From the NCBI RefSeq assembly GCF_030816615.1, contig NZ_JAUSYD010000001.1:1364001-1428000 (forward strand): 64,000 nt of DNA, read 5' to 3'. Below, piece after piece: positions 1 through 7,595 of this stretch. Under the pieces are notes generated by a model. The model made no database searches, was not told the DNA's origin, and saw nothing but the letters and a program-made list of their open reading frames with translations. The DNA comes from Streptomyces sp. B1I3 (lineage in GTDB: Bacteria > Actinomycetota > Actinomycetes > Streptomycetales > Streptomycetaceae). The stretch's first letter is position 1; each line of letters starts with the position of its first letter. The position numbers and the translations under genes were made by a program.

Positions 1-202
1 TGTACTGCCCGCTGCCGTCCTTGGCGACGGTGAGCACGGCGGCGGCTGCCACGCCGTGCGCCTGCCCCTGTCCTCGGCCGTCCGCCCGCACCGCCCCGGA
101 CGCCTGGACCGGTCCTGTGACGGCCAGCAGGGCGGTCGCCCCCGCCAGCAGTGCCGTGCCTCGGCCGGGACGGAACGCGGTACGCCGTCGCTTCGCTGCC
201 AT
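1..202 (-). CDS. Secreted pectinesterase, N-terminal fragment
   Basis: The gene runs off the left edge; only about 67 codons are present. Translation from the ATG at 202 gives a basic start (MAAKRRRTAF), a hydrophobic Ala/Leu core and an AxA-like cleavage region, so it is a secreted protein. The last visible residues, LTVAKDGSGQY, are the typical opening of the pectin methylesterase beta-helix (CE8), where VAKDGSG is followed by Y/FxTVQ. The family removes methyl esters from homogalacturonan outside the cell. Neighbouring arabinan-degrading enzymes fit a pectin-utilisation role. A pectate lyase could start similarly, so the family call rests on one short motif. Confidence 0.6.
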   Translation of the reverse strand, partial: MAAKRRRTAFRPGRGTALLAGATALLAVTGPVQASGAVRADGRGQGQAHGVAAAAVLTVAKDGSGQY

Positions 203-255
203 GTCGGAATCCGTTCCGTGTGGGGAAGTGGGGGTGCGGGCAGTAGTCGCCACCG

Positions 256-1089
256 TCACGGCAAAGGTTGCCGGGGCGGTCGCCGGTGAAATCGGGCGTC
301 GCGTTCGCGGACCGCAGCGCGGGGCCCTGCCGAGCGGAGCACCACGTCCAGGGCGCGGGCGGGCTCGGCGGCGTACACGTTGCTGAACCAGGCCATGTTG
401 GCCTCGACGACCGCCCACTGCCCGGCGTCCCCGCCCCCGGGTCGCCGCAGGACCCCGATGTCGACGACGACACCGCTGGGCAGGGTGTCCCCGGCCGCGT
501 CCGTCAGCTGCCGCGCGAAGTCCTGGACGGCGGCCTCGTCCCGATGGCCCCGCAACGGGACAGCGTCCAGCCGTCCGAAGGTGGCGTACTGCGATCCTGT
601 CCGTATCCGGCCGTCGAGCAGAAAGAGCCGGAACTCCCGTGTCCAGATGACCACTTCGCTGAGCTGCACCAGCGAGTCGCCCAGCGGTGCCGGACGTGCC
701 GGGTGTGCGAGAGGTCCCGGGAGTGCGCCACCGTTCTCGTACACGGCGGCGGGAAAGCTCTTGTCGGTGGGAGGCTTCGCGAAGAACGGGCCGTCGGCGC
801 GGCGCGCCACGGAGAGCGGGACGCTCTCGACCCGGCGTCCGGTGAACGCGTGGGGCAGGCTGTCCAGCCACCTCTCCCCCGGCTCCAGCAGGGAGATTCC
901 GAGGGGGCCGACGACGCCGGAGGCGAAGTGCGGGCCGCCGTAGTAATGCGCGCCCTCGTTCACCGGCGGCCGCTCCGGGACGCCGCACCGCGGCAGGACC
1001 ATGACGTCCATGCCGCGCTCCCGCGCCGCCCCCGCCAGCAGTCCGGCCGTGGTGGAGCGGTGAGGAGCGAGTGCGAGGAGCGCGGCCAT
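256..1089 (-). CDS. ATP-grasp domain protein (DUF4343-like)
   Basis: A 277-residue cytoplasmic protein with no signal peptide. The middle carries FFAKPPTDKSFPAAVYENG, a lysine-containing nucleotide-binding stretch, and the C-terminal half has EFRLFLLDGRI, VVVDIGVL and WAVVEANMAWFSN, the acidic and Asn metal-binding pattern of ATP-grasp ligases of the DUF4343 type. Such proteins couple ATP hydrolysis to ligation of a carboxylate, but the substrate of this family is not known. The ATG at 1089 is the first in-frame start. It lies 43 bp beyond the stop of the GH43-CBM13 gene on the same strand and could be the distal gene of that unit. The C-terminus is Arg/Pro-rich and may be disordered. Confidence 0.65.
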   Translation of the reverse strand: MAALLALAPHRSTTAGLLAGAARERGMDVMVLPRCGVPERPPVNEGAHYYGGPHFASGVVGPLGISLLEPGERWLDSLPHAFTGRRVESVPLSVARRADGPFFAKPPTDKSFPAAVYENGGALPGPLAHPARPAPLGDSLVQLSEVVIWTREFRLFLLDGRIRTGSQYATFGRLDAVPLRGHRDEAAVQDFARQLTDAAGDTLPSGVVVDIGVLRRPGGGDAGQWAVVEANMAWFSNVYAAEPARALDVVLRSAGPRAAVRERDARFHRRPPRQPLP

Positions 1090-1132
1090 GACACCGCAGC
1101 GTACGGGTCCGCGCCCGCACGCTGCGGCGTGT

Positions 1133-2587
1133 TCAGGCGGCCGGTGTCAGCTTCCACTGCTGGCAGGTGTTGTTCAGCCAGCTCCACTGCCGTACGTCCG
1201 CGCCGTCGGCCGTCGAGCAGCCCGCCACGTCGGCCACCTTCCCGGTGGCCTGGTTGACGATGCGCACCCATCCTCCCGCCGCGGTGGTGAGGAAGCGGAA
1301 GCGCTGGCAGGTGTTGTCGAGCCACGACCACTGACGCAGGTCGGCGCCGTCGGCGGCGGAGCAGTCCGCCGTGTCCAGCACCTTGCCCGTCGCGACGTTC
1401 ACCAGCCGGCTGGTGTCGTCGCCGCGGTCCTCGACACGCCATTTCTGCTGTGCGCCGCCGTTGCACGTCCACTGCCGCACGTCGGCCCCGTCGGCCGTCG
1501 AGCCACCGCTCACGTCGAGACACTTCCCGGTGGCCCGGCTGACGACGGTGTAAGCGGCCGGGGTGGCCGCCGTCTCCCCGGAAGGCCCGGCCGCCGTCGT
1601 ACCGAGGCCGACGGGAGTGCCGAGGTTCGGGGTGCCGTCGGCGTTCCAGGTGAACTTCTGCGCCCTCGTCGTCCGTCCGTTGTCGCAGCCGTCGGACGCC
1701 GAGTCGTTGGCGTGGTAGACGATCCAGCTCTCCGTTCCGTCGGGCGAGGTGAAGAAGCCGTTGTGGCCCGGCCCGTAGACCCCGGCGGCGTCGTTCCGCT
1801 GGAAGACCGGGGTGGACTTCTTCGTCCACGAGGACGCGGAGCGCGGGTCGGAACCGGTCAGTGTGAGCTGCCCCAGTGTGTAGTCGGGGGTCCAGCAGCC
1901 GCTCGCGGAGTAGACGATGAACGTCTTCCCGCCCCGCTGGAGCACCTCGGGCCCCTCGTTGACCGTGCCCCCCGACTTCTCCCAGCCATGGCCGGGCGTC
2001 GAGATCGTCGAGAAGGAGCCGCTCAGCGTGTACGGATTCGACATCGGCGCGATGACGAGGTTCTGCGTGCCGCCGCCGCTCGCGCTGCCCAGCAGGTACA
2101 GGGACCCGTCGACCGTGAGCACGCTCGGGTCGAGCATCCAGCCGCTGCCCAGCTGGTTCCTGTACGTGTAGGGCCCCATCGGGTCCGGGCCCGCGCTCTC
2201 CAGCACGTGTACGCGCTGCGTGGGGTTGTAGTCGGTGACGTTCTGGCCGGCCACGTAGTACAGGTACCAGCGGTCGCCCGACCGGTGCAGTTCGGGGGCC
2301 CAGATGTTGCAGCAGCGGGAGGCCGCGTCGCCCTGCCACACCTGCACGCTCGGCGCGGTCGCGAGGCCGGCCAGTGTCGGCGACTTCCGCATGGTGATGA
2401 CGTCGGTCCAGCTCGTCGACACCAGGTGGTAGTTGCCGTCGTGGTACGAGATCCAGGGATCGGCGCCCTTCTGCGCCTTGACCGGGTTGGTGTACGGACG
2501 ACCCTCGGCCGCCGACGCCGATGCCGGCTGCCCCAGGGCCGCCGCCAGCAGGAGGGCGCTCAGCAGGATCAGTAGGCGACGGGCCAT
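1133..2587 (-). CDS. Secreted GH43 arabinofuranosidase with ricin-type CBM13
   Basis: A 484-residue secreted enzyme. The signal peptide (MARRLLILLSALLLAAALG, cut near ASASAAEG) is followed by a five-bladed GH43 domain at about 30-345. The expected acidic residues are visible: Asp in KGADPWISYHDG, Asp in GWMLDPSVL and Glu in TVNEGPEVL. The C-terminal 130 residues form a beta-trefoil with three repeats ending in QQKW, QRFRF and QQWKL, a CBM13 lectin-like module. The layout resembles exo-alpha-1,5-L-arabinofuranosidases, which release arabinose from arabinan. The ATG at 2587 overlaps the end of the upstream arabinanase gene by 19 bp, so the two are probably translated together. Endo- and exo-enzymes in one unit fit stepwise arabinan breakdown. 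Confidence 0.85.
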   Translation of the reverse strand: MARRLLILLSALLLAAALGQPASASAAEGRPYTNPVKAQKGADPWISYHDGNYHLVSTSWTDVITMRKSPTLAGLATAPSVQVWQGDAASRCCNIWAPELHRSGDRWYLYYVAGQNVTDYNPTQRVHVLESAGPDPMGPYTYRNQLGSGWMLDPSVLTVDGSLYLLGSASGGGTQNLVIAPMSNPYTLSGSFSTISTPGHGWEKSGGTVNEGPEVLQRGGKTFIVYSASGCWTPDYTLGQLTLTGSDPRSASSWTKKSTPVFQRNDAAGVYGPGHNGFFTSPDGTESWIVYHANDSASDGCDNGRTTRAQKFTWNADGTPNLGTPVGLGTTAAGPSGETAATPAAYTVVSRATGKCLDVSGGSTADGADVRQWTCNGGAQQKWRVEDRGDDTSRLVNVATGKVLDTADCSAADGADLRQWSWLDNTCQRFRFLTTAAGGWVRIVNQATGKVADVAGCSTADGADVRQWSWLNNTCQQWKLTPAA

Positions 2588-3540
2588 CCGCTGCTCCAGT
2601 TCAGTAGGTTGACGCCGAGCTTCGGGGTGCCGTTGTCCTGGCCGTCGTAGTAGTGGTAGACGAGCAGGTCGCCGTCGGAGTCGGCCAGGATCGACTGGCC
2701 GCCGGGGCCGATGTAGCGGCCGTGCGACTCCATGACGGGTGTGCCGCCGTTGCTGAGCATGCTGACGCCGTTGCGGTCCTTGTAGGGGCCGGTGACGCTG
2801 GTGGCCCGGCCCACCTTGATCTTGTACGTGGAGCTGGTGCCCGCGCAGCAGGTGTCGTAGGAGGCGAAGAGGTAGTAGTAGCCGTTGCGCTTCACGACCG
2901 AGGGCGCCTCGACGGCCTTGGTGCCGGTGGGCCGGGAGGCGAGCGAGCGGCGGGCCGTGTCGCCGGAGTGCTGCTTCCCGGTCGACGGGTCGATGCGGAT
3001 CATCTTGATCCCGGTCCACCAGGAGCCGAAGGAGAGCCACCACGCGCCGTCGTCGTCCACGAAGAGGTTGGGGTCGATGGCGTTGTAGTCGCTCGACGAG
3101 TTCGACGTGTACACGATGCCGTAGTCGCTCCAGCTGCCGGCCTGGCCGGTGGTGGAGCCGGCCAGACCGATGGCCGAGGTGTTGCTGCCGAAGGACGAGA
3201 CGGCGTAGTACATCAAATACTTGCCGTTGCGGTACGAGATGTCCGGGGCCCAGGGGTCGGAGGCCGAGGAGTAGTTCTTCCACCAGCTCGGCTTTGTGGT
3301 GAAGGCGTTGCCGGAGCGGCCGAAGGCCGTGCGGTCGGTGGAGGTGCGGAGCTGGAGGCCCTCCCCGGTGGAGTAGAGCAGGTACAGGCCGGACGAGCTG
3401 CGGACCATGCTGGGGTCGTGGACGACGATGTCACCGCTGACCACGCCGGGGTTGGGGTAGGCGGACGCGCTGCCTGGCACGAGGGCCAGCAGAAGGGCGA
3501 CGGGCAGGGCGGCGAGGGTTCTTCTCGGGATGCGGCTCAT
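2569..3540 (-). CDS. abnA: Secreted GH43 endo-1,5-alpha-L-arabinanase
   Basis: A 323-residue secreted protein. A basic, hydrophobic signal (MSRIPRRTLAALPVALLLAL, then SASA) precedes a single GH43 domain. The catalytic trio is recognisable: Asp in VHDPSMVR, Asp in AIDPNLFVDDDG and Glu in AVEAPSVVKRNG. The IDPNLFVDDDG and GPGGQSI segments are typical of endo-arabinanases, which cut the alpha-1,5 backbone of pectin arabinan outside the cell. The length equals the usual single-domain enzyme. The ATG at 3540 has an AAGGAAG ribosome site and lies about 130 bp from a consensus promoter. Much longer in-frame extensions upstream cross that promoter and were rejected. It is first in a two-gene operon. 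Confidence 0.88.
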   Translation of the reverse strand: MSRIPRRTLAALPVALLLALVPGSASAYPNPGVVSGDIVVHDPSMVRSSSGLYLLYSTGEGLQLRTSTDRTAFGRSGNAFTTKPSWWKNYSSASDPWAPDISYRNGKYLMYYAVSSFGSNTSAIGLAGSTTGQAGSWSDYGIVYTSNSSSDYNAIDPNLFVDDDGAWWLSFGSWWTGIKMIRIDPSTGKQHSGDTARRSLASRPTGTKAVEAPSVVKRNGYYYLFASYDTCCAGTSSTYKIKVGRATSVTGPYKDRNGVSMLSNGGTPVMESHGRYIGPGGQSILADSDGDLLVYHYYDGQDNGTPKLGVNLLNWSSGWPVAY

Positions 3541-3673
3541 GAGCACTTCCTTGGTCGTGATCCGGGGGGGGGCCGGGGGCGCTCGGGCAGTCACCACGGA
3601 GGGCACACGAGTTGCCATGCACCTGCCATGTGGACGTTCGAGATGCCGAATGGCGATCGGGAGCTCGGACGGG

Positions 3674-3702
3674 ACCGTAGAATCGAACGCACCTTGCGTC
3701 AA
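3674..3702 (-). promoter_or_regulatory. Vegetative-type promoter of the arabinanase operon
   Basis: On the minus strand TTGACG (3697-3702) and TACGGT (3674-3679) are separated by exactly 17 bp, close to the HrdB consensus. The element reads toward the arabinanase start at 3540, leaving a leader of about 125 nt. The leader holds a C-run next to the ribosome site but no clear operator palindrome was found. Confidence 0.65.
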
Positions 3703-3804
3703 CGGATCGCGCACGTTCGGCGCGCGCGTCAGGAGAAAAATGCGATGGCGTCCGGAATACCGAACCGGACGCCGTCGCAGCGTGGCCGGGACCACCTGAC
3801 GGAA

Positions 3805-4221
3805 CTACAGACCGTAGGTGAAGTCCCCGCGCCCGGAGTCCGTGCGCCGCGAGGCCGGGGCGACGGTCGCGCACAGGGGGCCGCCCTCGGTCCCGACGTT
3901 CACCAGCCCGGTCGCCTCGCCGTCGAGGCCGACGAACCGCAGGGCGTGCCAGCGCGGCAGCCAGAACACACGGCCCCGGTGCCCCGCCAGCAACTCCCGC
4001 AGGTCGGTGGGTGCGTGCATCCACACCGCGGGGAGCTCCTCCGCGTGATCGAACGCCGCCCGCAGACCCAGCCAGCCGTCGTCACGCACGTCGCCGGAGG
4101 TCAGCAGCAGTTCGACGGCCCGCCCGGGCTCCTGGACACACTTCTTGGCGTGGATCCAGTGGACGTGGTGGCCGGGTGCGTACATGGTGCAGCCGTCGCG
4201 GTGGTCGAGGTGAGGGAGCAC
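3805..4221 (-). CDS. Hypothetical protein
   Basis: A 138-residue soluble protein that I do not recognise. It has no signal peptide or membrane segment. It is rich in Trp, His and Leu (for example HHVHWIHAKKCV and VFWLPRWHALRF) and ends in GRGDFTYGL. The GTG at 4221 follows a GGAAGG about a dozen bases upstream; the internal ATG at 4185 has no ribosome site. It lies on the same strand as the P450 pair, 236 bp downstream of it, and ends about 100 bp before the arabinanase promoter. Codon use is normal for the region, which supports a real gene. Confidence 0.55.
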   Translation of the reverse strand: MLPHLDHRDGCTMYAPGHHVHWIHAKKCVQEPGRAVELLLTSGDVRDDGWLGLRAAFDHAEELPAVWMHAPTDLRELLAGHRGRVFWLPRWHALRFVGLDGEATGLVNVGTEGGPLCATVAPASRRTDSGRGDFTYGL

Positions 4222-4457
4222 GGCCGTCGCCTGCCTTCCGGGGTCGTGGACCCCGGGGGCCCGTCCCCGGTGGTCCGCTGTTCCCCGCGCGGTGCCGCGC
4301 GGGGCAGGTCGTCACCCGGAGCACCCGCAGCGGAGCGGGGTGCCGTCCAGCCAGCCGGGGCTTTCCACTGGAACTCATGACCCGTCAAAAGCGTAACAGC
4401 AGCCGAGACGGCGTCACGGCGTGCGCAACGTCCCCGTGACACCGGCCACATGACGCC

Positions 4458-5681
4458 TCAGCCGTGCAGGAGCACCGGGAACGCCTCCATGTCGTTCTGC
4501 GTCATCACCGGCAGCTTGCGGATCTCGTCGTCGGGTATCGCGAGCTTCATGTCCGGGAACCGGCCGAACAGCGCGCGCAGCGCGATACCGGCCTCCACCC
4601 GGGACAGCGCGGCTCCGGGGCAGATGTGGGGGCCGTGCCCGAAGGTCATGTGCCGGATGGGCGCCGGCCGGGTGACGTCGAAGGCGTCGGCGTCCTCCCC
4701 GTGCTGCGCGGTGTCCCTGCCGATGGCCCGGTAGGAGATCACGACCCCCTCCCCTGCGGCGATCGTCTGCTCGCCGACCTGGACGTCCTCGGTCGCGAAC
4801 CGCATCAACAGGTGGGTGGTGGGGGTGTCCCAGCGCAGCGTCTCCTCGACCACCGACTCCCAGGAGACCTCCCCTTCCAGGACCTTCTCCAGCTGGTCCG
4901 GGTGGGCGAGCAGCGCGCGTACGGCGTTGAGGATGAGCCCGATCGTGGTCTCGTGCCCGGCGGCCACCATCGCCTTGAGGTTGCCGACGACCTCCTCCTC
5001 GGTGAGCGGCTCCCCGCCCTCCTCGGCCGTGATCAGCGCGCTGGTGAGGTCGTCCGTGGGGCGCGCCGTCTTCTCACGTACCAGTTCGGCGTAGAAGACA
5101 TCCAGCTCCGCGAGCAGTGCCAGCCGCTCCTCCTGCGGGGTGAGCATGGAGAAGAAGGCCTTGTACTGCCGTGTCAGCATGGGGTGCAGGGACCGGTCCA
5201 CCCCCATCAGCAGGCCGACCACCCGCATCGGAAGGGGCTGCGCGAAGACGGCCTTGAGGTCGACGACACCGTCCCTGCCCTGCTCGGCGAGCGCGTCCAG
5301 CAGTTCCTCGGTGAACCTCTCGATGTCCGGGCGGACCGCCTCCAGCCGGCGCGGGGTGAGCGCCTGGGAGGTCTTGGTCCGCAGCCGCCGGTGCTCCTCC
5401 CCGTCCACGGTGAACATGGAACGTCCGGCGTCGATCATGCCGATCAGCGGCCACTCGTGGGTCACCTCACCGCTGCGCCAGAGCCCCCACGCGTCCAGGT
5501 TCTTCACCAGCCGGTTGTCGACCAGGAGTTGGCGTGCCTCCGCGTGCCGGGTGACGGTCCACGCCGGCACGCCGAGGAGCTCGATGCGGGTGAGTGGTTC
5601 GGCTCGGCACAGCTGTTCGGTCTCTCCGTCGAGGTCCTGGACCATGGGGTCGATGACGACGGTGGCGTGCGGGCAGGTCAC
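4458..5681 (-). CDS. Cytochrome P450, CYP154-like
   Basis: A 407-residue soluble class I P450. The hallmarks are intact: I-helix AGHETT (241-246) for oxygen activation, K-helix ETLR (280-283), and the haem loop FGHGPHICPGA with the thiolate Cys at about 354. The N-terminal half (WTVTRHAEARQLLVD, ENMFT-like SMFTVDGEEHRRLR) resembles CYP154 enzymes of Streptomyces. Its ATG overlaps the stop of the upstream P450 by 4 bp (ATGA), so the pair is translationally coupled. CYP154 and CYP157 proteins usually sit next to conservon genes (cvnA-D); none is in this window. The substrate is unknown, and a ferredoxin and reductase must come from elsewhere. Confidence 0.85.
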   Translation of the reverse strand: MTCPHATVVIDPMVQDLDGETEQLCRAEPLTRIELLGVPAWTVTRHAEARQLLVDNRLVKNLDAWGLWRSGEVTHEWPLIGMIDAGRSMFTVDGEEHRRLRTKTSQALTPRRLEAVRPDIERFTEELLDALAEQGRDGVVDLKAVFAQPLPMRVVGLLMGVDRSLHPMLTRQYKAFFSMLTPQEERLALLAELDVFYAELVREKTARPTDDLTSALITAEEGGEPLTEEEVVGNLKAMVAAGHETTIGLILNAVRALLAHPDQLEKVLEGEVSWESVVEETLRWDTPTTHLLMRFATEDVQVGEQTIAAGEGVVISYRAIGRDTAQHGEDADAFDVTRPAPIRHMTFGHGPHICPGAALSRVEAGIALRALFGRFPDMKLAIPDDEIRKLPVMTQNDMEAFPVLLHG

Positions 5682-6958
5682 AGCAGGTCTCCTGTCGTAC
5701 GTACGGGGGCGAACCGGACGGGCAGCGCGTTCATCCCGCGCAGGAAGGCGGACGGCCGGCGGACCAGGTCCTCGGCGGGGACGGCGAGCCGGAGATCGGG
5801 CAGCCGGTCGAGGAGGACCTCGATACCGGTACGGGCGATCGTCTCGGCGATCTCCTGGGCGGGGAAGGGGCAGCGGTACTCACCGTGGCTGAACGCCAGG
5901 TGCGAGCCGTTGCTCGCGTGGTGGGCGCCTCCCAGGTCCTGCCGTACCGACGGGTCGGTGTTGGCGGCCCCCAGGCCGAGGAGGAGCATGTCACCGGCCC
6001 GGATCGTCCGTCCGCCGAGCCGGGTGTCCCGGACCGCCCAGCGGCCGGCGAGGATCTGCGTCGGGCTCTCCTCCCACAGCACTTCGTTCATGGCCTCGCC
6101 GACGCTGCGCCGGCCGCCGGAGAGGGAGTCGGCGAACTGGTCCTCGGTGAGCATCAGCCGCAGGGAGTTGCTGATCCAGTCGGCGGTGGTGAGGTGCCCG
6201 GCGGCCGTGACGGCCATCAGGTCGAGTGCGTACTCCTCGTCCGTGAAGGGCTCCGGGTCGGCGAGCATGCGGGAGGTGATGTCGTCCCCGGGCACGGCCC
6301 GCTTGGCGGCCACGAGACGCCGCATGTGCTCACCGAACCGCCCGTACGCCTCCTGTGCTCCGGGGCCCCCGTCGGCCAAATCTTTGAGGACCCGGGCGAT
6401 GTCCGCCCCTTCCGCGTCGGGGAAGCCGACGAGGCGGGCGAGGACGAGGACGGGCAGCGGCTCCGCGAAGTCCGCGACGAGATCGGCCGTGCCCCGGCTG
6501 CACATGTCGTCGACGAGCCGGTCGGCGAGTTGCTCGCAGTGGCCGCGGATCTCGAACGGGTTCGAGCCTTCGAGCGCGGGCACCACCATGTCGGAGTGCC
6601 GCCGGTGCTCGGCGCCCGCGGTGAAGTAGATGGACGGCATGGGCCGCCCGACCATGGGCAGGAGCGGCCAGTCCTCGGGGATGTGCTCCCACTGGTTCCA
6701 GAGCCCGACGTCCCGCGGGAACAGTTCGCCGTCGCTGGTGACCTGGTGGAGCTCGCGGTAGCCGACGACGAGCCAGGCGGGGAAGCCACCGGGGAGCTCG
6801 ACGGGCACCACGGGGCCGTACGCGTGCCGCATACTGCGGTACAGGGCCTGCGGCGCGGTGTGGAACTCCGGCCCGCCGAGCGGCACGGGGTCGGTCGCGG
6901 CGTGCGCCGGGCAGCCGCCGCCGGACGCGGGCGCGGCGGATAAGGAGGGGTTCGTCAT
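5678..6958 (-). CDS. Atypical cytochrome P450 lacking ExxR, CYP157-like
   Basis: A 426-residue P450-fold protein. The haem Cys is present at about 363 in FSHGEYRCPFPAQ, but the Gly normally two residues after it is Phe. The K-helix reads NEVLW (291-295), so the ExxR Arg is Trp. The I-helix reads AGHLTT (253-258), so the acidic residue before Thr is Leu. Loss of ExxR is a known trait of CYP157, a family paired with CYP154 in Streptomyces conservons, and the same pairing is seen here. Whether it oxidises a substrate or acts as a haem sensor or partner for the downstream P450 cannot be told. The ATG at 6958 is followed by a Cys-containing, Gly/Ala-rich leader. Confidence 0.8.
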   Translation of the reverse strand: MTNPSLSAAPASGGGCPAHAATDPVPLGGPEFHTAPQALYRSMRHAYGPVVPVELPGGFPAWLVVGYRELHQVTSDGELFPRDVGLWNQWEHIPEDWPLLPMVGRPMPSIYFTAGAEHRRHSDMVVPALEGSNPFEIRGHCEQLADRLVDDMCSRGTADLVADFAEPLPVLVLARLVGFPDAEGADIARVLKDLADGGPGAQEAYGRFGEHMRRLVAAKRAVPGDDITSRMLADPEPFTDEEYALDLMAVTAAGHLTTADWISNSLRLMLTEDQFADSLSGGRRSVGEAMNEVLWEESPTQILAGRWAVRDTRLGGRTIRAGDMLLLGLGAANTDPSVRQDLGGAHHASNGSHLAFSHGEYRCPFPAQEIAETIARTGIEVLLDRLPDLRLAVPAEDLVRRPSAFLRGMNALPVRFAPVRTTGDLL

Positions 6959-7016
6959 CGTACGGGCTCCCGGGAGACGGCTTCGCGCGTTGCGGCCATA
7001 CGATCAACGCGGCCCC

Positions 7017-7022
7017 ACTATA
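7017..7022 (-). promoter_or_regulatory. Likely -10 element of the P450 pair
   Basis: TATAGT on the minus strand, about 59 bp before the P450 ATG at 6958. No good TTGACA-like hexamer is seen 16-19 bp further upstream, so an activator or another sigma factor may be needed. The rest of 6959-7595 (637 bp) holds no convincing gene: the open frames in it are short, antisense to each other and lack ribosome sites. Confidence 0.35.
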
Positions 7023-7558
7023 GGGAGGTTGCGTGAAGCTTTGGGGAGTGATCACGGGACCGGTCGCCCGATCCGTCCGCCCCCGAGGCAGGGTGGGGCC
7101 GGCTCGGCGGCGCACCCGCACGCGCTTCGTCCGCACGTCTCGCACCTGTGGCGGCCGAAGTTCCCGGGCCGGCCGCGACCGGGCTCACCGCACGCGTGCG
7201 AAGCGCGGGGGTGTGCCCGCCTTCATGTGCGCGCAGTGGGGGACGAGCCGGTGGGTCCGGGGTGCCCTCGGCGGAGTGAGGCGTTCGACCACCCGCCGCG
7301 GGGAGCCCGCAATGGTGTGAGCGCGGGGTGGACACAGGACCGTGCCCATGTTGTCATGCTGCACATCGCCGGAATTTCCAACGTAGTACACCCCCCAAGA
7401 CGCCCGGACCACCGGCCGGCCCGCCGCACAGGTGCCCGGCCGCCCTCGACGCAACGCCCGCGCCCTCGAACCCTCCTGAACGCCCGCCGGTCGCAACGCC
7501 CGGGCGGCAGCCGGCTCCTCCGTGGCCCTGTCCGTCGTGTTGCGCGGCATCTCGTCCG

Positions 7559-7570
7559 GACAACGTTGTC
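7559..7570. promoter_or_regulatory. LacI-family-type operator GACAACGTTGTC
   Basis: A perfect 12-bp palindrome ending 25 bp before the start of the GH43-AbfB gene. Central CG and an AACGTT core are typical of sites bound by LacI-family sugar repressors in actinobacteria. Its place between the likely promoter and the ribosome site suits repression released by arabinose or an arabino-oligosaccharide. The repressor itself is not adjacent; the only LacI gene in the window (46931-47956) has a different site. Confidence 0.55.
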
Positions 7571-7595
7571 ACACACGAGAAAGGCTCCTCGATCC

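Noticed and set aside
960..2339. 459-codon minus-strand frame overlapping the GH43-CBM13 gene
   Set aside because: Arg/Gly/Pro-rich shadow of the correct frame with no domain; the GH43 frame has all catalytic motifs.
7033..7320. 95-codon plus-strand frame in the gap before the GH43-AbfB gene
   Set aside because: Arg/Gly-rich, no ribosome site and overlaps the P450 promoter.
6858..7595. Long in-frame extension upstream of the GH43-AbfB gene
   Set aside because: It runs through the likely P450 promoter and the operator, has no ribosome site and no family likeness; the signal peptide begins only at 7596.
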